From Floricoccus tropicus (lineage in GTDB: Bacteria; Bacillota; Bacilli; Lactobacillales; Streptococcaceae): a DNA stretch of 43,460 nucleotides. The stretch spans positions 1-43,460 of the forward strand of contig NZ_MKIR01000006.1 in the NCBI RefSeq assembly GCF_001832905.1, read 5' to 3'. This document shows, piece by piece, positions 1 through 8,056 of the stretch. Within the stretch, counting starts at the first letter, position 1, and each line of letters starts with the position of its first letter. A program made the position numbers and the translations under genes. The notes below the pieces were generated by a model. The model had not been told where the DNA came from, did not search any database, and worked only from the letters and a program-made list of their open reading frames with translations.

Positions 1-19
1 TCGAGTCCTACTGCCGGAG
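1..19 (+). tRNA. tRNA 3' end (partial, possibly Asn)
   Basis: The first bases read as the T-loop (TTCGAGT-like, cut at the window edge), the 3' side of the T-stem and the 3' acceptor strand TGCCGGA followed by discriminator G. No CCA is encoded. The 5' acceptor strand would be TCCGGCA, which together with discriminator G fits tRNA-Asn, but the anticodon lies outside the window, so the identity is inferred. An intrinsic terminator follows directly. Confidence 0.7.
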
Positions 20-30
20 TAATATTATTT

Positions 31-56
31 AGTACTTCTCGCGAAGTACTTTTTTT
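31..56 (+). terminator. Intrinsic terminator after the tRNA
   Basis: Perfect 8-bp stem AGTACTTC / GAAGTACT with a TCGC loop, followed by six T. It ends the upstream tRNA transcript. Confidence 0.9.
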
Positions 57-96
57 GTGCAAAATGATATTTGTTTTGTGCATTATGTTGTGTTTT

Positions 97-110
97 TGCA
101 AACGTTTTCG
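97..110 (+). promoter_or_regulatory. Candidate cre (CcpA) site before msmK
   Basis: TGCAAACGTTTTCG matches the cre consensus TGWAANCGNTNWCA at 12 of 14 positions, with the central CG intact. A -10-like TATTAT lies at 114-119, so bound CcpA would overlap the promoter and should repress. The -35 element is not clear. Carbon-catabolite control fits a sugar-ABC ATPase. Confidence 0.6.
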
Positions 111-157
111 TGGTATTATTTATTTATTAAATAAGTTAATAAACGAATGGAGAAACA

Positions 158-1297
158 ATGGTAGAATTAAAATTAAATCACATTTACAAAAAATATCCAA
201 AAAGCAGTCATTATGCAGTTGAAGATTTTAATTTAGATGTAGCTGATAAAGAATTTATTGTATTTGTTGGACCTTCTGGATGTGGTAAATCTACTACTTT
301 ACGTATGATTGCAGGTCTTGAAGATATTTCCGAAGGTGAATTTTATATCGGTGATGAATTAATGAACGATGTAGCTCCAAAAGATCGTGATATTGCAATG
401 GTATTCCAAAACTATGCGCTTTATCCTCATATGACTGTTTTTGATAACATGGCTTTTGGTTTAAAATTACGTAAATATCCAAAGGATGAAATTAAAAAAC
501 GTGTTGAAGAAGCTGCTGATATTCTTGGGCTCACTGAGTTATTAGATAGAAAACCAGCTGATATGTCTGGTGGGCAAAGGCAACGTGTTGCTATGGGTCG
601 TGCTATTGTTCGTGATGCTAAAGTATTCTTAATGGATGAACCTTTGTCTAACTTGGACGCAAAACTACGTGTGTCAATGCGCGCGGAAATTGCTAAAATT
701 CACCAAAGAATTGGTGCTACTACTATTTATGTAACTCATGACCAAACTGAAGCCATGACTTTAGCTGATAGAATTGTAATTATGAGCTCTACTAAAAATG
801 AAGCTGGTGATGGAACTATTGGTCGTATTGAGCAAATTGGTAGTCCTCAAGAACTTTATAATACTCCAGAAAATAAATTTGTTGCAAGCTTTATTGGTAG
901 CCCTGCTATGAACTTCTTTGAAGTGACTTTCAATGGTACAACAATTGATGATGGACAAGGATTTAAAGTTGATATTACTGAAGGACAAGCTAAACTTTTA
1001 CGTGAAAAAGGATACGAAGGTAAGAAATTAATTTTTGGTATTCGTCCAGAAGATATTTCAGCTTCTAATGTAGTTCAAGATGTTTTCCCTAATTCTAAAG
1101 TTGATGCTGTAGTTGTAGTATCTGAACTTCTTGGTAGTGAAACAATGCTTTATTCTAAAGTTGGAGATACTGAGTTCGCAGCTCGTGTAGATGCCCGTGA
1201 CTTCCACAATCCTGGAGATAAAGTAGAATTAACACTTAACGTAAGTAAAGGTCATTTCTTCGACTTACAAACTGAAAAGAGAATAGCTGCAAACTAA
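158..1297 (+). CDS. msmK: Sugar ABC transporter ATP-binding protein, MsmK/UgpC type
   Basis: A 379-residue ATPase that would energise one or more carbohydrate ABC importers from the inner face of the membrane. Visible motifs are Walker A GPSGCGKST (38-46), Q-loop Q84, signature SGGQ (137-140), Walker B with D160/E161, and H-loop H194. The C-terminal third (about 240-379) is the MalK-type regulatory OB-fold (TOBE) region. The start follows a GGAG ribosome site. No permease or binding-protein genes are adjacent, so it stands alone, as in streptococci, where one MsmK serves several importers (established for the family; sharing is inferred here). A candidate cre site lies 48 bp upstream and a terminator follows. 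Confidence 0.93.
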   Translation: MVELKLNHIYKKYPKSSHYAVEDFNLDVADKEFIVFVGPSGCGKSTTLRMIAGLEDISEGEFYIGDELMNDVAPKDRDIAMVFQNYALYPHMTVFDNMAFGLKLRKYPKDEIKKRVEEAADILGLTELLDRKPADMSGGQRQRVAMGRAIVRDAKVFLMDEPLSNLDAKLRVSMRAEIAKIHQRIGATTIYVTHDQTEAMTLADRIVIMSSTKNEAGDGTIGRIEQIGSPQELYNTPENKFVASFIGSPAMNFFEVTFNGTTIDDGQGFKVDITEGQAKLLREKGYEGKKLIFGIRPEDISASNVVQDVFPNSKVDAVVVVSELLGSETMLYSKVGDTEFAARVDARDFHNPGDKVELTLNVSKGHFFDLQTEKRIAAN

Positions 1298-1330
1298 TTA
1301 AATTGCTCTTCCTAATTTTATAATAGATTT

Positions 1331-1357
1331 CCTACCTTTCACTAGGTAGGTTTTTTT
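1331..1357 (+). terminator. Intrinsic terminator of msmK
   Basis: 7-bp stem CCTACCT / AGGTAGG with a 6-nt loop, followed by seven T. Confidence 0.9.
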
Positions 1358-1394
1358 AGTAAAAAAGAGTATGACAGATATCATACTCCTATTT

Positions 1395-2423
1395 TTATAT
1401 TAGGTTATTGTTCACCATGCTATCTATGGAAGACAATATAATATCTTTGTTTGTTCTAGTAGATTTCCAACCTAAGATATTTTTTGTCTTATCATTTGAC
1501 ACGTTTCGGCTTATTGAAAGCATTAATTTTCCTTCTTTCGCTTGTTTACTAAATAGTGCACTAGCATTTATTATCCAATTTGGAATTATTCTTTTAGTAA
1601 CCTTATTAGAAAGTTGAGGTCTTTTTTCTTTAATTATTTTCGCTATTTCTTCCATTGAAATTTGCCCATCTGCACTTGCAATAAATCTTTGTCCATTAGC
1701 TTGAGGTGTTATCATTGCACGAATATGAATATCAGCCACATCTCGAACATCCACAATGTTTAATGGTAAATTTGGATAGGCTTTAGTTTTACCATCTAGC
1801 AACATATTAAAAAGGTCAAAGCTTCCTGAGAGATGGTTGCTTAAAGCTGGACCAAAGATTGCAACAGGATTAACGGTAGTAAATTCCATTCCATTTCCTT
1901 CGTTTTTTATAAAATCCCAAGCTGCTTTTTCAGCAAGTAGTTTTGATTTTTCATAGGCTGAAAGTCCAGTTTCCTCAGGATTTGTCCAATCATTTTCCGT
2001 TGTTGGAACTAATGAATTTTTTTGAGAGAAACCAATCGCCCCAAAGTTTGAAGTCATGACAACTCTTTTAACGCCTGCGTCACGGGCGTTGCGTAATATT
2101 CTTTTGATTCCTTCAATGGCAGGCTTCATTACTTCATTTTCATCTTTTGGTATTTCAAAGAAGACAGGTGATGCGACACTCAGAACATAGTCTCTGTCTT
2201 TCATTGCCTCAAGCCAGTTTTCATCAGATGATAGGTCAGCCTCAGCAAAACTTAGCATATCGATGTTAGCTACATTATTACTTTCAAGTGTAGTAATTAT
2301 TTTGTCTTTGCCTGAAAGATTACGAACAGTAGTCTTTACATCGTAACCCTTTTCGAGCAGCTGTATAATAATATTTGTAGCAAGAAATCCAGTTCCACCA
2401 GTCACTAATACTTTATTTGTCAT
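1395..2423 (-). CDS. NAD(P)-dependent epimerase/reductase (extended SDR family)
   Basis: A 342-residue extended short-chain dehydrogenase of the dihydroflavonol-reductase/epimerase type. The Rossmann motif VTGGTGFLA covers residues 7-15; the catalytic triad candidates are S125 (in TSNFGAIG) and Y157xxxK161 (YEKSK). The substrate cannot be read from the sequence; relatives act on aldehydes, ketones or sugar nucleotides. It is transcribed divergently from a MerR-family regulator and its promoter has the 19-bp spacer with a central dyad that MerR proteins remodel, so it is probably the main regulated target. A good ribosome site (GGAG, reverse strand) precedes the ATG. A role in detoxifying a reactive carbonyl is inference only. 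Confidence 0.85.
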   Translation of the reverse strand: MTNKVLVTGGTGFLATNIIIQLLEKGYDVKTTVRNLSGKDKIITTLESNNVANIDMLSFAEADLSSDENWLEAMKDRDYVLSVASPVFFEIPKDENEVMKPAIEGIKRILRNARDAGVKRVVMTSNFGAIGFSQKNSLVPTTENDWTNPEETGLSAYEKSKLLAEKAAWDFIKNEGNGMEFTTVNPVAIFGPALSNHLSGSFDLFNMLLDGKTKAYPNLPLNIVDVRDVADIHIRAMITPQANGQRFIASADGQISMEEIAKIIKEKRPQLSNKVTKRIIPNWIINASALFSKQAKEGKLMLSISRNVSNDKTKNILGWKSTRTNKDIILSSIDSMVNNNLI

Positions 2424-2467
2424 TTTTATCTCCTAAATTTGCTTATTTTTAACTCTTTAATATAATT

Positions 2468-2498
2468 AGTGTAAAGGCTAGAGTATACTCTAGGTCAA
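2468..2498 (-). promoter_or_regulatory. MerR-type promoter with 19-bp spacer and central dyad
   Basis: On the minus strand, -35 TTGACC (2498-2493) and -10 TACACT (2473-2468) are separated by 19 bp, two more than optimal. A perfect 16-bp palindrome, CTAGAGTATACTCTAG (2478-2493), fills the spacer. This is the classic layout of promoters activated by DNA distortion by MerR-family proteins. It would drive the epimerase gene. The TATACT inside the dyad (2484-2489) could serve as -10 for the divergent regulator, giving autoregulation. Confidence 0.85.
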
Positions 2499-2518
2499 GA
2501 GATTTGATTGGAGAAAAG

Positions 2519-2944
2519 ATGATTTATTCCATAAAAGAGGTTGCTGAAATTACAGGACTTTCAATTTATACTATTAGATATTACGATAAAGAAGGTCTTT
2601 TGCCTTTTGTTGCTAGAAATGATGCCGGTATAAGAGTATTTACAGAGAGTGATATTAATCAGATTCAGACAATTTGCTGCTTAAAGAATACTGGTATGGC
2701 TTTAAAAGATATTAGAAACTATATTGAATGCTGTATGGAAGGCACAGCTTCGATTGATGAACGTTCTGAACTTTTGACTGCTCACCGTGAAAGTGTGCTG
2801 GCTAAAATTAAGGAATTAGAAGACAATTTAAAAATCATTGATGGAAAACTTGAGATTTATAATTCTCCTAATTCAGATGAAATTATCACTTTTATGAGAG
2901 AATATGTAAAAAATGAGAAGAGAACTATTGAGGTAAAGGAGTAG
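2519..2944 (+). CDS. MerR family transcriptional regulator
   Basis: A 141-residue regulator. The N-terminal winged helix begins MIYSIKEVAEITGLS and contains the typical IRYYDKEGLLP segment (about 21-31); the middle and C-terminus form a long helix (about 78-110) that should be the dimerising coiled coil. No Cys-rich metal loop is evident, so this is not a mercury, zinc or copper sensor of the usual type. The chosen ATG has GGAG at 2510-2513; an in-frame TTG 15 bases upstream lacks one. It lies 3 bp before the hydrolase gene, so the two should be co-transcribed. Together with the divergent epimerase it forms a small inducible module. Confidence 0.9.
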   Translation: MIYSIKEVAEITGLSIYTIRYYDKEGLLPFVARNDAGIRVFTESDINQIQTICCLKNTGMALKDIRNYIECCMEGTASIDERSELLTAHRESVLAKIKELEDNLKIIDGKLEIYNSPNSDEIITFMREYVKNEKRTIEVKE

Positions 2945-2947
2945 AAG

Positions 2948-3979
2948 ATGAGTAAGAAAAATATTACTATTTGGGGTCTTGGCATTGTTGGAGGAATTGC
3001 TGCTACAACATATTTACTTTTCCATGATACTAAAGAAACGGCTAATATTAATCTGTATGATGTAGAACTTGCAAATGATAATAAGGATACTACTGTCGAG
3101 TTTCACGAAGAATTTTTACCTGTTGATGATGGATTGAGTCTTTATATTTCTACTACTTGTCCAAAGAATGGAGATATAAAAGGAATCGTACAGATCATAC
3201 ATGGTATGAACGAACATGCTAGACGCTATCAAGATTTAGCAAACTTCTTAGCTAAGAATGGTTACTTGGTAGTTACGAGTGACAATCGAGGTCATGGTTT
3301 TTCTATTGATTCAAATAATCCTCATGGTCATATGGATAGCTATCAACGCTTGGTTGAAGATCAAGTTGCAATAAGTAATTATATAAAAGATAAAAATCCA
3401 GGACTTCCTTTATACTTATACGGACATTCATTTGGCTCACTTCTTGCTAGAATGTATTTACAAGATAATGATTTTCTTATTGATAAATTACTTTTAACAG
3501 GAACTGTTGCCCATTTCAAAATGTCTAAAGTTGGATGTTTTTTAGCAAATATTGCTAATAAGCTTGTTGGTTCTGATAGATCATCTTGGATTATTCAAAA
3601 GTTAGCGCAAGTTGGGGGTAAGGGTGATGATTGGATTACCAATGACAAGAAAGTATTAAAAGATATTAAAAAAGATCCACTTTGGATGTCTACTTATGAT
3701 AATTCAGGGATTGCAACAATTTGGAAAAGTAATCTTGATTTAAAAGATGGTGAAAAATATAAATTTACAAACGAAAATCTTCCAATTTTAAGTATCACTG
3801 GAGCAGAGGATATTGTTACCGGTGGTAAAAAGGGACTAGAAGATACAAAGAAGACTCTAGAAGAAATTGGTTATAAAAATATTGAAATAATAAATCTTCC
3901 AAATATGAAGCATGAAGTGATAAATGAACTTGATAATGAAAAAGTTTATGATTTGATTTTGAATTTTTTTGATAAATAA
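2948..3979 (+). CDS. Membrane-anchored alpha/beta hydrolase (lysophospholipase-like)
   Basis: A 343-residue protein with an N-terminal hydrophobic segment (about 8-25) that could act as an uncleaved anchor, followed by a serine-aminopeptidase/monoacylglycerol-lipase type hydrolase domain. The nucleophile is S161 in GHSFG; D288 (TGAED) and H322 (MKHE) complete the triad, and an oxyanion-side HGMNEH is at 85-90. The likely substrate is a lipid or other ester; it cannot be specified. It sits 3 bp after merR with GGAG before its ATG, so it is part of the merR transcript. A terminator follows. Confidence 0.88.
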   Translation: MSKKNITIWGLGIVGGIAATTYLLFHDTKETANINLYDVELANDNKDTTVEFHEEFLPVDDGLSLYISTTCPKNGDIKGIVQIIHGMNEHARRYQDLANFLAKNGYLVVTSDNRGHGFSIDSNNPHGHMDSYQRLVEDQVAISNYIKDKNPGLPLYLYGHSFGSLLARMYLQDNDFLIDKLLLTGTVAHFKMSKVGCFLANIANKLVGSDRSSWIIQKLAQVGGKGDDWITNDKKVLKDIKKDPLWMSTYDNSGIATIWKSNLDLKDGEKYKFTNENLPILSITGAEDIVTGGKKGLEDTKKTLEEIGYKNIEIINLPNMKHEVINELDNEKVYDLILNFFDK

Positions 3980-3982
3980 TTA

Positions 3983-4014
3983 AAAGGACTGGAAATATTT
4001 CCAATCCTTTTTTG
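3983..4014. terminator. Bidirectional terminator between convergent genes
   Basis: The hairpin around GGACTGGAAAT / ATTTCCAATCC, with one mismatch, is flanked by an A-run on the left and a T-run on the right, so it can end both the hydrolase transcript and the minus-strand glyoxalase operon. Confidence 0.75.
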
Positions 4015-4021
4015 GTTCATA

Positions 4022-4390
4022 TTAACGGATTACTTCAATTTTATAGCCGTCGGGGTCTGTTACAAAGTAATAGAAAGTATCTGTTTCGGGTAATCCTTTA
4101 ATTTCAGTGATATTAAAACCACCTTCTTTGTGTTTTGCATGTTGTGCTTCAATATCATCAACCAAAATCGCAATATGACCATAACCATTTCCAAGGTCAT
4201 ATGCTTCTGCACCGTAATTATGAGTAAGTTCTAATTCATAATCATCACCTGGTAAAGTTAAGTAGATTAAGCTGAATGAATACTCAGGGAAATCTAATTT
4301 ACGTGCTACTTCAAAGCCAAAGGCCTCTTGATAAAATTTAATTGATGCATCAATGTCCTTTACGCGGACACAAGTATGAGCCATTTTCAT
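4022..4390 (-). CDS. gloA: Lactoylglutathione lyase (glyoxalase I)
   Basis: A 122-residue VOC-fold enzyme that isomerises the hemithioacetal of methylglyoxal and a thiol. The four metal ligands of the Escherichia coli enzyme are all present: H5 (MKMAHT), E54 (ELELTHN), H72 (YGHIAI) and E119 (YKIEV). The start was placed at MKMAHT because the reading frame extends 47 codons further upstream without family similarity and across the preceding gene; AGGAAG lies just before this ATG. It follows an MBL-fold hydrolase by 25 bp on the same strand, which gives a complete glyoxalase pathway pair. The thiol cofactor in this organism is not evident from the window. Confidence 0.92.
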   Translation of the reverse strand: MKMAHTCVRVKDIDASIKFYQEAFGFEVARKLDFPEYSFSLIYLTLPGDDYELELTHNYGAEAYDLGNGYGHIAILVDDIEAQHAKHKEGGFNITEIKGLPETDTFYYFVTDPDGYKIEVIR

Positions 4391-4415
4391 AATAGTTATC
4401 TTCCTTTCAAATTTA

Positions 4416-5057
4416 TTAACGATTAAAATGTGGGTTATACATTTTTTCTGTACCGATATCAGTTTTTGGACCATGTCCTGGATATACTTCGTAATTCTTT
4501 GGCAAAGTAAATAGTTCTGTACGAATACCATTTAGAAGTTGATCATAGTCACCAGTATAGAGGTTGGTGATTCCAACAGTACCTTTAAATAGTGCATCGC
4601 CAGTCAATACAAGTTCATCATCATCAAAGATAAAGCTTACGCCACCAATTGAATGACCTGGAGTTGGGACAACCTTGAATTTGAATCCGTCCATATCATA
4701 GTCGTTATACATTTCATATTCATAGTCAGCCGGATCCACAATAACATCTTCAAGCCCATCTTGGTGACCAAATTGATGTGACTGATTGTATTCAGGTGTA
4801 TATAGCCAAGTAACTTCAGGAGTCGCAACATATACAGGTACATCAGGATATTTTTCCTTGATGGCTGGAATGCTGATGATATGGTCGTAGTGTGCATGTG
4901 TTAGTAGTATCGCAGTTAGCGGAAGATTAATTTCTTCAATTTTATCCATAATTTTTTTAGTGTCACTACCTGGGTCAACTACTATAAGATTAGTGTCATT
5001 TGATAAGAAATAAGTGTTTTCGTTCATAACCTTATTAATAATTTTTTCAATTTTCAT
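4416..5057 (-). CDS. MBL-fold hydrolase, glyoxalase II-like (YqgX family)
   Basis: A 213-residue metallo-beta-lactamase-fold hydrolase. The metal motif is HAHYDH (54-59), with further ligands in TPGHSIGG, TGDALF and PGHGPKT. This short form is usually annotated as hydroxyacylglutathione hydrolase-like and would hydrolyse S-lactoyl thioesters made by glyoxalase I, whose gene is directly downstream. The ribosome site is weak (AAAGAT). The gene is divergent from dinG with about 100 bp between them. Substrate assignment rests on the gloA neighbour, so it is inference. Confidence 0.82.
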   Translation of the reverse strand: MKIEKIINKVMNENTYFLSNDTNLIVVDPGSDTKKIMDKIEEINLPLTAILLTHAHYDHIISIPAIKEKYPDVPVYVATPEVTWLYTPEYNQSHQFGHQDGLEDVIVDPADYEYEMYNDYDMDGFKFKVVPTPGHSIGGVSFIFDDDELVLTGDALFKGTVGITNLYTGDYDQLLNGIRTELFTLPKNYEVYPGHGPKTDIGTEKMYNPHFNR

Positions 5058-5158
5058 ATCTTTATTCTAGCAAAAAAAGCTTTTAGTCCCAACAAATTAA
5101 ATTGCTAATTTATGATATAATTGTTATTAACTATTTAATAATGTTACGGAGAAAGCAA

Positions 5159-7534
5159 GTGACTAAATTTGCAGTGGTGGACCTCGAAGCAACTGACGCC
5201 CATCTTTCACAAAATAAAATTATACAAGTCGGGATAGTCATCCTCGACGGAGAAAAAGTAATTCAAAAATATTCTTCAAATGTAAATCCTCATGAAGAAT
5301 TAGCGCCAATTATTTCTGATTTGACAGGTTTGACGGATGAAGTTCTATCTGTTGCTCCTGATTTTTCGGATATTGCCGAAGAAATTTCACTGATGCTTGA
5401 GGGCACAGTATTTGTAGCTCACAATGTCAAATTCGACTATAATCTTTTAAAGAAATCACTTAATGAATGTGGAATTGATTTTGATCTACCTAGCATTGAT
5501 ACAGTTGAATTAAGCAGGGTATTTTTCCCTGACTTTGAAAAATATTCTTTAGAGTATCTAAGTGAGAAATTAGACTTAACACATGACAATCCTCACGAGG
5601 CTTTTAGTGATGCATATGCAACCGCAAAACTTTTAATCCAGATTCAAAATAAAATTCGATCACTTCCAAGAGTTGTTGTAGGTGAAATAATTCGTCATGC
5701 AGGAAATCTTATTTATGAAACTCAATTAGTAATTAAAGAAGTTTTCGATCAAATGGATGAGAATGATAATGGCTATGTCACTAGACAAAACATTGCCACA
5801 AAGAAGATATCATTTGAAGAAGAAAATCCAAATCTTTCGAAGACTTTTGAAGAAAATATGGAGCGTATCAATTTATCCGTTAGAGAAAAACAGGCTAAAG
5901 TAGTATCTATTTTTGAGGATAAACTTGATAATCCTAAGGTATCATTTATTCAGGCACAAACTGGTGTTGGGAAAACCTATGCTTATCTTTTAGGATTGCT
6001 TGAGCAAGATAAGAAGATTGTTATTTCTACGTCTACTAAGGTCCTTCAAGAGCAGATTATGGTTAATCATGCTAAAGAGTTTAGGGAAGAATTTGGTATT
6101 AATATTTCTAAATTTTTAGGTTTTAAAAATTATATAAAAATAGAAGAATTTGTAAAAACTCTTCCAAATACCCAGTCAGGAATAAATCAAGAAATTTTCA
6201 AAATGAAAGTTTTGGTTTGGCTATGTCAGACAGAAACTGGGGAATTAAGTGAACTAAGTCCAATAATGACAAGTCAAGATTATTTAGATGAAATTGCTCA
6301 CGATGGTAACTATAATCAGCTTTCTATGTTTTTTGAACAAGACTTTTTGAGACTTGCTCATCAGAAACTACAGCATTCATCAGCAGTAGTAATTAATCAT
6401 GCATTAATGGTTGAGAAGATGAAAAATGAACCAGAATTTTTTGCAGAGAGAGTTTTAGTGGTAGATGAAGCCCAACAACTTTTTGGGGTCTTAGAAAATG
6501 TACAAGAAGAGACTATTGATCTAGATTTTTTAAATGATGAATTAGCATTAGTTGACTCCTTTACATCATCTCAGCCAGAATCAAATTTGAAGAAAAGGCT
6601 AAAAGAAAGTCTTAATTACCACATTAATTACTTACCTGATAGTAAGAGCAAAGTCTTACTTGATGCGGAGGAGTTGGGGCTTGAAGAGTTGGTTGATTTT
6701 CTTTCTAATACAGATGAATACTTCTTATGGAAAACAGATAATATTCTTCATAAAAGTCCTAAAGATTTCCTTGATTTTGCTCATCTTAACCCAAAATATT
6801 TGAAAACTTTTCTAATTGGCGCTACATTGAGTATGAGTGATTCGAATCGTCGGATCCCAGAATTATTAGGATTTGAAGATTATACATTCGATGAACTTCC
6901 TAGTAGACAAGCTGACAATCAACAAATTTTCGTCAGTACTGATGGTCCTAACATTGGGAATATGTCCAATACAACATTTGCTGAATATATTAAGGATAAC
7001 TTACTTGATCTCGCTGAATTTGATATGCCAATTCTTGTACTATTAACAGCAAAAGATTTACTTAAGAAAACATCGGAACTTCTAATGCAAAATGGTGTTA
7101 ATCATCTTGCCCAAGGTATTCATGGAACACCAAGTCAAATAAAGAAACGTTTTGATGACGGTAAATCACAAATCTTACTCGGACTAAATAGTTTTTGGGA
7201 GGGTGTAGATTTTGATAAACAAGATGAAATTATTGTAGTAATTCCAAGATTACCTTTTTCAACCCCTGACGATATCCTGATTAAAAAATATGCTGAACGA
7301 TTTGATAATCCCTTCTATGATTTCAATGTTCCTATGACAACTCTTAGATTAAGACAGGCATTGGGTAGGGTGAATAGACGTCCTGAACAGAAGTCAGCAA
7401 TAGTTATTTTAGACAAAAGGATTGCTGGTAAAAATTATGGTAAGAAAATGACTGCTAGTCTAATGGAAGTAGCACCGATTATTTTTGATGAAATCAACGA
7501 AATTAAGCGCCAAATCGTGAATTTTTTGGTATAA
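5159..7534 (+). CDS. dinG: DinG family ATP-dependent helicase with N-terminal exonuclease domain
   Basis: A 791-residue protein. Residues 1-165 form a DEDDh exonuclease (D8/E10 in DLEA, D93 in KFDYN, H146/D151 in HEAFSD); the remainder is an XPD/DinG-type superfamily 2 helicase with Walker A QTGVGKT (267-273) and the DEAH-like box VVDEAQ (434-439). The four-Cys iron-sulphur cluster of the E. coli enzyme is missing, as is normal for Firmicutes. The GTG at 5159 was chosen because GGAG lies 6 bases upstream and the product then begins with the family N-terminus; a longer frame starting at 5102 would cross the -10 element TATAAT (5116-5121). It is the first gene of dinG-tseB-aspB-asnS. Confidence 0.9.
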   Translation: MTKFAVVDLEATDAHLSQNKIIQVGIVILDGEKVIQKYSSNVNPHEELAPIISDLTGLTDEVLSVAPDFSDIAEEISLMLEGTVFVAHNVKFDYNLLKKSLNECGIDFDLPSIDTVELSRVFFPDFEKYSLEYLSEKLDLTHDNPHEAFSDAYATAKLLIQIQNKIRSLPRVVVGEIIRHAGNLIYETQLVIKEVFDQMDENDNGYVTRQNIATKKISFEEENPNLSKTFEENMERINLSVREKQAKVVSIFEDKLDNPKVSFIQAQTGVGKTYAYLLGLLEQDKKIVISTSTKVLQEQIMVNHAKEFREEFGINISKFLGFKNYIKIEEFVKTLPNTQSGINQEIFKMKVLVWLCQTETGELSELSPIMTSQDYLDEIAHDGNYNQLSMFFEQDFLRLAHQKLQHSSAVVINHALMVEKMKNEPEFFAERVLVVDEAQQLFGVLENVQEETIDLDFLNDELALVDSFTSSQPESNLKKRLKESLNYHINYLPDSKSKVLLDAEELGLEELVDFLSNTDEYFLWKTDNILHKSPKDFLDFAHLNPKYLKTFLIGATLSMSDSNRRIPELLGFEDYTFDELPSRQADNQQIFVSTDGPNIGNMSNTTFAEYIKDNLLDLAEFDMPILVLLTAKDLLKKTSELLMQNGVNHLAQGIHGTPSQIKKRFDDGKSQILLGLNSFWEGVDFDKQDEIIVVIPRLPFSTPDDILIKKYAERFDNPFYDFNVPMTTLRLRQALGRVNRRPEQKSAIVILDKRIAGKNYGKKMTASLMEVAPIIFDEINEIKRQIVNFLV

Positions 7535-7579
7535 TTCTAGGTAATACTGAACTTTTGAGGTATATTTTTGGGGTAAATT

Positions 7580-8056
7580 ATGAGAAATAAAAAAATGTCA
7601 TTAAGTACCCAATTGATTATTGGGTTCCTATCTATCGTAGTTGCGATTATGCTTGTTGTGATTATAACGACAAATGTTGCGAAGAAGCCTTATTCTCTTG
7701 CGAGAAGCCGTGCTATTGAAATTGCTAAAAGTAAGGCGAATTTGGAAAGTGCCTCAGTCTTTGATATCGTAAATACTGATCAGACAGTTTACTCTGTCCG
7801 CGGTAAGTCGAAGGATAAAAAGGATATAGCTGTTCTTATTTCTCAACCTAGTGATTCTGAGAAAAAAAATGAGGAAGAACCAAAGTTACGAGTGGTTGAT
7901 TTAAAAGAGGGAGTTGCCCCAGATAGTTTGCCAGCTGCTAAGTCAGCAAACTATATTAGACTGGGTTTATATAAAAATGGAGAAGTTTGGGAAGTTAGGG
8001 ATTCGTCTAACAACTACAAGCTGTATGATTTTAAAACAGGAGAAGAGCTATTATGA
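7580..8056 (+). CDS. tseB: TseB/YpmB-like membrane protein (DUF5590)
   Basis: A 158-residue bitopic membrane protein: short basic cytoplasmic start, one transmembrane helix (about 10-30), then an extracytoplasmic region with PepSY-like folds ending in YKLYDFKTGEELL. In Bacillus subtilis the homologue YpmB/TseB assists the elongation-specific penicillin-binding protein PBP2A. The assignment relies on length, topology and the conserved position between dinG and aspB. Its stop overlaps the start of aspB by 4 bp (ATGA), indicating translational coupling. Confidence 0.78.
   Translation: MRNKKMSLSTQLIIGFLSIVVAIMLVVIITTNVAKKPYSLARSRAIEIAKSKANLESASVFDIVNTDQTVYSVRGKSKDKKDIAVLISQPSDSEKKNEEEPKLRVVDLKEGVAPDSLPAAKSANYIRLGLYKNGEVWEVRDSSNNYKLYDFKTGEELL

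Noticed and set aside
4391-4531. 47-codon N-terminal extension of glyoxalase I
   Set aside because: It overlaps the preceding gene, has no family similarity, and the MKMAHT start has a ribosome site and the metal ligand H5 in the right place.
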